11,642 nt of DNA from Candidatus Omnitrophota bacterium. Lineage in GTDB: Bacteria > Omnitrophota > Gorgyraeia > Gygaellales > Profunditerraquicolaceae. Position 1 is the stretch's first letter. Each line of letters begins with the position of its first letter. The notes below the pieces were generated by a model, which saw only the letters and a list, made by a program, of their open reading frames with translations, made no database searches and was not told the DNA's origin. Shown here piece after piece: positions 7,110-11,642 of the stretch. The position numbers and the translations under genes are program-made. The DNA lies in the NCBI GenBank assembly GCA_023228185.1, contig JALOBQ010000008.1, positions 1 to 11,642 on the forward strand. Reading direction: 5' to 3'.

Positions 7110-7829
7110 ATGAAATATATCTACGGGCCGGTAAAATCACGCAGGTTAGGGTTATCTTTGGGCTTAAGCCTCACGCCTCATAAGGTGTGTAATTTGGATT
7201 GTGTTTATTGCCAGCTTGGCAAGAGCAAACAAAAATTTACCGAAAGAACTGAGTACGTAAAAATAGAAGAAATTCTCGAAGAATTCAAAGCCTGGATAGA
7301 ACAGAATCCCCAGTCTGCCTCTGAGCTTGATTTTATTACCTTTTCCGGATTAGGGGAACCTACCTTAAACATCAATATCGGGTATTTAATCGGCCAGATC
7401 AGGAAATTAACTAATGCCCATATCGCGGTAATCACTAATTCCACGTTATTAAAAGACCCGCAGGTGCGGCTTGAGATCTCTACGGCGGATTTGATCGTGC
7501 CTTCTTTAGACGCGGTGCGCCAGGATGTTTTTGAAAAAATAGACCGGCCTGCAGCAGGCATAACTATTATGGAGATCATCGACGGATTAGTCGCTTTGCG
7601 CAGGGAGTTCCGCGGAAAAATTTGGCTTGAGGTGATGCTTATCGACGGGATCAACGACACTTTGCCGCAAATAAAAGAATTAAAGGAAGTTATTGAAAAA
7701 ATCAATCCTGATAAAATCCAGCTTAACTCGCCTGTGCGTTCTACTGCTGAAAACGGTATTAAACCGGCGGATAAAGATAAATTAGAGAAGTTCAAAGATA
7801 TTTTAGGCGAGAAAGCGCAGATTGTTTAG
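7110..7829 (+). CDS. Radical SAM protein, COG0731-like
   Basis: The 239-residue protein is a radical S-adenosylmethionine enzyme. The CxxxCxxC motif that binds the [4Fe-4S] cluster is at Cys27, Cys31 and Cys34 (CNLDCVYC). The SAM-binding equivalent of the GGE motif is GLGEPTL at residues 80-86. Further family features are an N-terminal YGPVKSRRLGLSLG, VITNSTLL (107-114), DAVRQDVFEKIDRP and the late QLNSPVRSTAE (204-214). This pattern matches COG0731, which is annotated as wyosine tRNA synthetase-like, but bacterial members are not proven to modify tRNA and their substrate is unknown. The ATG at 7110 gives the family's expected start MKYIYGPV. No Shine-Dalgarno precedes it, and a hairpin ends 6 nt upstream. 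Neighbours do not reveal its substrate. Confidence 0.88.
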   Translation: MKYIYGPVKSRRLGLSLGLSLTPHKVCNLDCVYCQLGKSKQKFTERTEYVKIEEILEEFKAWIEQNPQSASELDFITFSGLGEPTLNINIGYLIGQIRKLTNAHIAVITNSTLLKDPQVRLEISTADLIVPSLDAVRQDVFEKIDRPAAGITIMEIIDGLVALRREFRGKIWLEVMLIDGINDTLPQIKELKEVIEKINPDKIQLNSPVRSTAENGIKPADKDKLEKFKDILGEKAQIV

Positions 7830-7834
7830 GGGGG
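7829..7834 (+). promoter_or_regulatory. G-rich ribosome binding site that favours the PilZ start at 7842
   Basis: GGGGGG overlaps the last base of the radical SAM stop codon. It lies 7 nt from the ATG at 7842 but only 1 nt from the in-frame ATG at 7836, so the downstream start is better placed. Confidence 0.5.
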
Positions 7835-7841
7835 AATGAGT

Positions 7842-8237
7842 ATGGAAAGCGGCCAGGAACGCAGGAAAGCTGAACGCATCGATGTAGGTTTCACGTTGAT
7901 TTATAGCGTGGAAAAACCATATACGTTACGGATTAATTTAGGATTTGCCGACGACGTTGACGCGTTGATGGTTAATTTAAGCGATTTAGGCATGGCGATC
8001 CTCGTGGAACAGGAACTTTCTTTGGGAGCTTTGCTTTACATTAAATTTAATATTATCGATCTGACTTTAACGAAAGAAGAGCGCCGGCGGCATATGGAGA
8101 TCACCGGAGAAGTTGTTTCCTGCCAGCGCATAGCGCCCAGAAGTTGCAGGATCGGTATACGTTTTAATAAAATATCCGATGAAGACAAACTGCTGGTCAG
8201 TGATTTCGTGAAACGTAATAAATTTCCTTCTGCTTGA
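7842..8237 (+). CDS. PilZ domain protein, probable cyclic-di-GMP receptor
   Basis: PilZ domains bind cyclic di-GMP and relay its level to motility, polysaccharide secretion or other targets. This 131-residue, soluble, single-domain protein shows both binding motifs: RxxxR at Arg8-Arg12 (RKAER) and N-x-S-x-x-G at Asn45-Gly50 (NLSDLG). A typical beta-barrel follows, with a glycine-led turn (LSLGALLYIKFNI), a VVSCQRI strand and RIGIRFNKIS near the end. Starting at 7836 would add only Met-Ser; spacing to the G-rich ribosome binding site favours 7842. It directly follows the radical SAM gene and lies 9 nt before an HD-GYP gene, which encodes an enzyme type that degrades the same second messenger. 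The output target cannot be inferred. Confidence 0.88.
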   Translation: MESGQERRKAERIDVGFTLIYSVEKPYTLRINLGFADDVDALMVNLSDLGMAILVEQELSLGALLYIKFNIIDLTLTKEERRRHMEITGEVVSCQRIAPRSCRIGIRFNKISDEDKLLVSDFVKRNKFPSA

Positions 8238-8246
8238 AATATAATT

Positions 8247-9077
8247 ATGGATAAAATTATCGAAAAATACAAGAGTAAAAGTCATGGATTTAAAATCAGC
8301 GTAGTAATTTTGCTTTTTTCACTTAGCGCTTTGCGGCTTTATTTTATTCAATATTATCCCAGCAGTGAGATTATCCCTGAAAAGTTTTTGTTTTTGACTA
8401 TTCTTTCGATCCTCTTTTATCTTTGGATCCAAGAGATGCTGGATTTTCATAAGATGATCAGGTTGAATACTAATTTGTGTCTGGTCCAGGGCAGGCTTAA
8501 TGACGCTGAAATCGATACAATCGGGGCGTTAATCAAGACGGTGGAAGCCAAAGACCTTTATACGCGCGGCCATTCCGAGCGCGTTACGAAAATCGCGATG
8601 GATATTGCCAAGGAAATGCGTTTAGCTCAAAAGCAGATCAACACGATCAGCCGCGCCAGTATCCTGCATGATATCGGAAAGATCGGTTTAAGCGACGCGC
8701 TATTAAATAAGAAAGAAAAATTGACGGATGAGGAATTTGAAATGATCAAGAAACATCCGGATAATGCCGCAGGTATTCTTGGGCCTTTAAAATTTTTAAA
8801 CGCGGAAAAAAGTATTATTGTTCAGCATCATGAACGTTTCGATGGTAGGGGGTATCCTTTGGGGTTAAAATCCGACGAGATCAGTTTTGAGGCGAAGATT
8901 ATCTCTGTTGCTGATGCTTTTGACGCGATGAATTCTAGAAGGGCTTACCGTGAAGCTTTAAGTAAAGAAGCGATCATTTCAGAATTGCAGAAATCCCGCG
9001 GCAGCCAGCACGCGCCGGAAGTGGTGGATACTTTTTTAAAGATGCTTGAAAAAAAACCGCAGTTGTGGGAGAAATAA
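8247..9077 (+). CDS. Membrane-anchored HD-GYP domain protein, probable cyclic-di-GMP phosphodiesterase
   Basis: HD-GYP proteins are metal-dependent phosphodiesterases that hydrolyse cyclic di-GMP. The 276-residue product has two hydrophobic segments at about residues 15-34 and 47-65, which anchor it in the inner membrane with a very short periplasmic loop and leave no room for a sensor domain. A short helical linker (about 66-90) leads to the catalytic domain. Metal ligands visible are His109 (RGHSERV), His141-Asp142 (HDIGKIGL), His170 (KKHP), His194-His195 (HHERFDGRGYP) and Asp223 (VADAFDAM). The GYP signature is Gly202-Tyr203-Pro204. All key residues are present, so it is probably active. 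It follows the PilZ gene by 9 nt without a clear Shine-Dalgarno, suggesting co-expression of enzyme and receptor. A few HD-GYP proteins act on other cyclic dinucleotides, which cannot be excluded. Confidence 0.92.
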   Translation: MDKIIEKYKSKSHGFKISVVILLFSLSALRLYFIQYYPSSEIIPEKFLFLTILSILFYLWIQEMLDFHKMIRLNTNLCLVQGRLNDAEIDTIGALIKTVEAKDLYTRGHSERVTKIAMDIAKEMRLAQKQINTISRASILHDIGKIGLSDALLNKKEKLTDEEFEMIKKHPDNAAGILGPLKFLNAEKSIIVQHHERFDGRGYPLGLKSDEISFEAKIISVADAFDAMNSRRAYREALSKEAIISELQKSRGSQHAPEVVDTFLKMLEKKPQLWEK

Positions 9078-9091
9078 GCAAAATCAAAAGA

Positions 9092-9098
9092 AAGGTGG
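9092..9098 (+). promoter_or_regulatory. Shine-Dalgarno for the small membrane protein at 9105
   Basis: AAGGTGG lies 6 nt before the ATG at 9105. It is a near-consensus site in the 27-nt gap after the HD-GYP stop, and it is the main evidence that the 52-codon frame is translated. Confidence 0.6.
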
Positions 9099-9104
9099 AT
9101 CGAT

Positions 9105-9263
9105 ATGAAGAAAATTAAGATAATCGGAGTTTTGTTCTTGCTTTTTTCGGCCTGCACATTGATCGGTATGCTTATTGAAAACGCTGAATATTGGCGGGTA
9201 TATAATTATCTAACCCTAGTATTGTCAGTATATAGTGGCATTGTGTTATTAACTTCAAAATAG
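9105..9263 (+). CDS. Small two-segment membrane protein of unknown function (52 residues)
   Basis: I do not recognise this gene. The frame encodes 52 residues starting MKKIKIIGVL with a positively charged N-terminus. A hydrophobic segment spans about residues 5-23 (FLLFSACTLIG) and a second about 35-50 (YLTLVLSVYSGIVLLTS), separated by a short polar loop (ENAEYWR). It therefore looks like a hairpin in the inner membrane with both ends inside. A lipoprotein reading with Cys17 as the lipidated residue is possible, but the residue three before the cysteine is Phe, not the usual Leu/Val, and the second hydrophobic stretch argues against it. A good Shine-Dalgarno 6 nt upstream and its position 27 nt after the HD-GYP gene, before the next promoter, support it as the last gene of that unit. 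Confidence 0.6.
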   Translation: MKKIKIIGVLFLLFSACTLIGMLIENAEYWRVYNYLTLVLSVYSGIVLLTSK

Positions 9264-9286
9264 CCGTTAAGAAAATCATCATTCCC

Positions 9287-9315
9287 TTGCAAAACCACGG
9301 AATTTAGGTTAGAAT
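9287..9315 (+). promoter_or_regulatory. Sigma-70-type promoter for the tRNA-Lys/serS unit
   Basis: TTGCAA (9287-9292, four of six matches to TTGACA) is followed after 17 nt by TAGAAT (9310-9315, five of six matches to TATAAT). Transcription would start near 9322, about 8 nt before the mature tRNA. Spacing and placement are what a tRNA promoter should show. Confidence 0.75.
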
Positions 9316-9329
9316 ATTTCAAACTAAAC

Positions 9330-9405
9330 GGGCCATTAGCTCAATTGGCAGAGCAGGACACTCTTAATGTCAAGGTCGTAGGTTCGACTCCTACATGGCC
9401 CACCA
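9330..9405 (+). tRNA. tRNA-Lys (anticodon CTT), CCA encoded
   Basis: A full cloverleaf can be folded. The acceptor stem pairs GGGCCAT with ATGGCCC, the D stem pairs GCTC with GAGC, and the T stem pairs GTAGG with CCTAC around TTCGACT. The discriminator base is A, followed by an encoded CCA at 9403-9405. The anticodon loop reads CTCTTAA, giving anticodon CTT for the lysine codon AAG. In the anticodon stem the outermost pair (27-43) is a G-A mismatch; the other four pairs are standard. It lies just downstream of a good promoter and 19 nt before serS. Confidence 0.95.
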
Positions 9406-9424
9406 TTTCTCGATAAAACTAAAT

Positions 9425-10693
9425 ATGCTGGATATAAAATTCATCCGTGAAAATCAGGATTTAGTAAAACAAGCGATCAAAAATCGCGCTTTAAAAATTG
9501 ATTTAGGCGCGTTAATCAAGATTGACGATCTAAGGCGTAAAATTCTCGCTGAGCTCGAGGAAAAACGCAGCCAACGTAATTTAGCTAACGATCAGATCAG
9601 CGTCCTGCTTAAGCAAGGAAAAGACGCTAAATCCGTTATCGCTTCAATGAAAGATATTTCTAATAGTATCGGCCTATTAGATGTTCAGGTTAAGGAGCAA
9701 GAGCTTTTGTTGAATAACTTGCTTTTGACAATTCCTAATCTCCCGCATGAATCTTTGCCTATCGGCGGCCCAAGTCAGAATAAAGTTGTGCGGGCCTGGG
9801 GGGAGCCAAAAAAATTTGATTTTAAAACCCTGACGCATCTTCAGATTTGCCAGAATTTAGATATCGTGGACTTTAACCGAGCGACTAAAATCACCGGTTC
9901 AAATTTTATTCTTTTTAAGGGTTCTGGCGCGCGGCTTGAGCGGGCTTTGATCAATTTTATGCTCGATCTGCATACTGCTAAACATGGTTATACGGAGATA
10001 TTTCCGCCTTTTTTGGTAAACCGCGCTTCGATGCTGGGCACAGGCCAGTTGCCCAAAATGGAAGAGGATATGTATAAGTTAGAAGGCGATGATCTGTTTT
10101 TGATCCCTACGGCAGAAGTCCCGCTGACAAATATCCACCGCGATGAAATATTAGAAGAGGATAAATTACCGATCCTTTATACCGCTTATACGGCTTGTTT
10201 CAGAAGGGAAGCCGGTTCTTACGGCAAAGACACCAAAGGCCTGATCCGCGTGCATGAATTCGATAAGGTTGAGATGGTTAAATTCGTTAAGCCGGAAGAT
10301 TCCTACCAGGAATTAGATAAGCTTGTTGCTAATGCCGAAGAGGTTTTACAGCTTTTAGATATTCCTTACCGCGTATTAATGCTTGCCACGGAAGACTTAA
10401 GTTTTTCAGCAAGTAAATGTTATGACCTGGAAGCGTATTCTCCGGGTATGGATAAATGGCTTGAAGTGTCCAGCTGTAGTAATTTTGAGGCTTTTCAGGC
10501 ACGCCGGGCAAATATCAAATATCGCAGGAAAGATAATAAAAAATTAGAATTCGTGCATACTTTGAACGGTTCCGGTATTGCCTTGGCGCGCACGGTCGTG
10601 GCAATCCTGGAAAATTACCAGCAGGCTGATGGCACTGTGCTAATCCCAAAAGTTCTACAACCTTATTTTAATGGCCAAGAAAGAATTTCCTGA
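9425..10693 (+). CDS. serS: Seryl-tRNA synthetase
   Basis: SerRS charges serine onto all serine tRNAs and is a class II synthetase. The 422-residue protein, of normal bacterial length, starts MLDIKFIREN as the family does. An N-terminal antiparallel coiled-coil arm (about residues 28-100), which grips the long variable arm of tRNA-Ser, leads into the catalytic core. Core signatures are the serine-site TAEVPL (229-234), motif 2 FRREAGS with KDTKGLIRVHEF (259-279), and motif 3 LNGSGIALART (380-390). An in-frame ATG at 9395 lies inside the tRNA-Lys gene and is rejected. The chosen ATG at 9425 has no visible Shine-Dalgarno and only 19 nt after the tRNA. Two serine tRNA genes with long variable arms lie about 770 nt downstream of its stop. 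Confidence 0.97.
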   Translation: MLDIKFIRENQDLVKQAIKNRALKIDLGALIKIDDLRRKILAELEEKRSQRNLANDQISVLLKQGKDAKSVIASMKDISNSIGLLDVQVKEQELLLNNLLLTIPNLPHESLPIGGPSQNKVVRAWGEPKKFDFKTLTHLQICQNLDIVDFNRATKITGSNFILFKGSGARLERALINFMLDLHTAKHGYTEIFPPFLVNRASMLGTGQLPKMEEDMYKLEGDDLFLIPTAEVPLTNIHRDEILEEDKLPILYTAYTACFRREAGSYGKDTKGLIRVHEFDKVEMVKFVKPEDSYQELDKLVANAEEVLQLLDIPYRVLMLATEDLSFSASKCYDLEAYSPGMDKWLEVSSCSNFEAFQARRANIKYRRKDNKKLEFVHTLNGSGIALARTVVAILENYQQADGTVLIPKVLQPYFNGQERIS

Positions 10694-11381
10694 TAAAGCG
10701 TCACCGAAAATTAAGGATGAGATTGGGCCAGGGTTTGAATCCGGCCTGATGGGGGATTTTAAAAGCAAACTTTCGGCTATAACGAGCAAGTCTTTCGGAG
10801 TGTTTAAGTTTATCTTGGGAATAGCTTTATTGCCGTTTCTCTATTCAACGTTGGCTTCATTCTTAAACGAGTTTGGCCTGGTGGCTAAGCCACATCAGGC
10901 ATTGTTTTACAACGGGATGATTACTTTCCTGGCAATTTATCTGTTTGTCTGGGAACCGGTGAAAATTTATAATGCCGGGCATAAACTGTTGGAGTTTGCT
11001 TTTAGTTTTTTTAAGCCGATGGTAAATGTTGCCCCGTTTTTGTTGCCGATATACACGATATTTATTTTTATCCTTTATAGTTTATTGTCATTATTTATCA
11101 AATCCGCCTGGTTGATTAACGGCGCGTTATTTTTAGCTGGATTCAGCATTATTTTGCATCTTGTTTTTTCGGCTAAAACAATCCGTTCGAAAAAAGGCGA
11201 TTTTCTCAAAGCTAATTATATTTTCGGCCAGTCATTTATCCTGATTTTAAATGTTACATTGCTTGCTTTATGTTTCAGTTTGATCTTTAAAGAATTTTCT
11301 TTTGTTAATTTCTGCAACATTGCTGTATCCATCGCTAAAAATATTTTTTACGCTATTTTTAAACAATTATTCATTGTCTAA
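10671..11381 (+). CDS. Polytopic membrane protein of unknown function
   Basis: I do not recognise this family. The 236-residue product has a charged, probably cytoplasmic N-terminus (about residues 1-40, with MAKKEFPDKASPKIKDE). Five or six hydrophobic segments follow, at about 42-65, 79-97, 119-143, 147-168, 183-206 and a weaker one near 210-234. No catalytic or metal motif stands out. The ATG at 10671 lies inside serS, giving a 23-nt overlap in another frame. A downstream start such as the ATG at about 10749 would shorten only the soluble N-terminus. The overlap implies translation coupled to serS, but no function follows from that. A transporter or a YIP1-like membrane protein would be possible guesses; neither is supported by a motif. 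Confidence 0.72.
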   Translation: MAKKEFPDKASPKIKDEIGPGFESGLMGDFKSKLSAITSKSFGVFKFILGIALLPFLYSTLASFLNEFGLVAKPHQALFYNGMITFLAIYLFVWEPVKIYNAGHKLLEFAFSFFKPMVNVAPFLLPIYTIFIFILYSLLSLFIKSAWLINGALFLAGFSIILHLVFSAKTIRSKKGDFLKANYIFGQSFILILNVTLLALCFSLIFKEFSFVNFCNIAVSIAKNIFYAIFKQLFIV

Positions 11382-11395
11382 ATAGCCGTTCTGCA

Positions 11396-11439
11396 GTTTG
11401 GACCCTGTTTCCAACTCAAAGCGGAAACAGGGTCCAAGC
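11396..11439. repeat. Long palindrome (stem-loop) before the serine tRNA genes
   Basis: Two perfect 15-nt arms (TTGGACCCTGTTTCC at 11398-11412 and its exact complement at 11423-11437) flank a 10-nt loop. One G-U and one G-C pair extend the stem to 17 bp. No T-run follows on either strand, so it is not a standard intrinsic terminator. It lies 14 nt after the membrane-protein stop and 20 nt before tRNA-Ser(TGA). A dispersed palindromic element (REP- or MITE-like) is the main alternative, but only one copy is in the window. Confidence 0.8.
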
Positions 11440-11459
11440 CGTAGAGGACAGTGGGTATT

Positions 11460-11546
11460 GGAGGAGTGGCAGAGTGGTCGAATGCGGCGGTCTTGAAAAC
11501 CGTTGAGGCCGCAAGGTCTCCGAGGGTTCGAATCCTTCCTCCTCCG
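11460..11546 (+). tRNA. tRNA-Ser (anticodon TGA), no encoded CCA
   Basis: The acceptor stem pairs GGAGGAG with CTCCTCC, and the discriminator base is G as expected for serine tRNAs. The anticodon loop reads CTTGAAA, giving TGA for serine UCA-type codons. The long variable arm typical of serine tRNAs is a 6-bp stem (GAGGCC/GGTCTC, one G-U pair) closed by a GCAA tetraloop. The T arm is GAGGG-TTCGAAT-CCTTC. The gene is followed by TTG, so the 3' CCA must be added enzymatically. Confidence 0.95.
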
Positions 11547-11573
11547 TTGATTTTCCCGACAAGGAATAATTCT

Positions 11574-11642
11574 GGAGAGTTGGCAGAGTGGTCGAATGCG
11601 GCGGTCTCGAAAACCGTTATCGTCGTAAGACGATCGGAGGTT
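11574..11642 (+). tRNA. tRNA-Ser (anticodon CGA), 3' end cut by the window
   Basis: This starts GGAGAGT and repeats the D arm and upper anticodon stem of the preceding serine tRNA exactly for 27 nt (11581-11607). The anticodon loop reads CTCGAAA, giving CGA for the serine codon UCG. The variable arm is a perfect 6-bp stem (ATCGTC/GACGAT) with a GTAA tetraloop. The sequence ends inside the T arm, so the 3' half of the acceptor stem is outside the window. It lies 27 nt after tRNA-Ser(TGA), so the two are probably co-transcribed. Confidence 0.93.

Noticed and set aside
7205..7795. Antisense open frame of 196 codons across the radical SAM gene
   Set aside because: The + strand gene has intact catalytic motifs throughout. 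The antisense product is low in structure and rich in Ser/Ile, as expected from reverse reading.
9395..9424. Upstream ATG for serS inside the tRNA-Lys gene
   Set aside because: The extra residues MAHHFSIKLN are translated from the tRNA 3' end, and SerRS proteins start at the MLDIKFIREN equivalent.
9258..11390. The 11-nt string AAATAGCCGTT after two gene ends (near 9258 and 11380)
   Set aside because: A shared 11-mer is expected several times by chance in a window of this size; there is no longer match or structure around it.
11396..11439. Palindrome as a rho-independent terminator
   Set aside because: No T-run follows the stem on either strand, so the standard terminator signature is missing.
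1..11642. CRISPR arrays, insertion sequences, prophage or toxin-antitoxin genes
   Set aside because: No regularly spaced direct repeats, transposase or integrase motifs, or paired small toxin and antitoxin genes were seen.

Overview
The window (about 11.6 kb, moderate GC) comes from a diderm (Gram-negative type) bacterium that makes lipid A. All recognisable genes lie on the + strand and are densely packed. The gene set and order (bamA, skp/ompH, lpxD, an lpxC-fabZ fusion, lpxA, lpxI), with a nearby single-domain CBM48 protein, suggest an uncultured candidate phylum such as Omnitrophota or a related PVC-neighbourhood lineage. That assignment is inference from gene content only. No mobile element, phage gene, CRISPR array or defence gene is visible.

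Region 1 (1-6673) is an outer-membrane biogenesis operon. It begins inside bamA (5' end outside the window) and continues with the periplasmic chaperone skp. It then runs through early lipid A synthesis: lpxD, lpxC fused to fabZ, lpxA and lpxI. Gaps shrink from 48 nt to 2 nt, which suggests co-transcription and translational coupling. The lipid genes supply the UDP-GlcNAc acylation and deacetylation steps, the 3-hydroxyacyl-ACP dehydratase that competes for the same acyl pool, and the pyrophosphatase that makes lipid X. BamA and Skp handle outer-membrane proteins. lpxB and lpxK are not in view.

Region 2 (6674-7829) holds a 91-residue stand-alone glycogen-binding (CBM48/AMPK-beta-like) protein with its own consensus-like promoter and a perfect Shine-Dalgarno sequence. 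A hairpin follows, and then a radical SAM protein (COG0731-like) with no visible Shine-Dalgarno.

Region 3 (7842-9263) looks like a cyclic-di-GMP module: a PilZ receptor protein, a membrane-anchored HD-GYP phosphodiesterase, and a small 52-residue membrane protein.

Region 4 (9287-11642) is a translation cluster. A good promoter drives tRNA-Lys(CTT), followed 19 nt later by serS (seryl-tRNA synthetase). A membrane protein of unknown function overlaps the end of serS. A long perfect palindrome comes next, then two closely similar serine tRNA genes: Ser(TGA), and Ser(CGA) cut by the window edge. serS therefore sits close to two of its substrate tRNAs.

Most of the window is well-understood core biology. 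The items most worth a second look are the strongly signalled lone CBM48 protein with its cysteine cluster, the palindrome before the serine tRNAs, the tRNA-Lys/serS junction, and the PilZ/HD-GYP/small-protein cassette.
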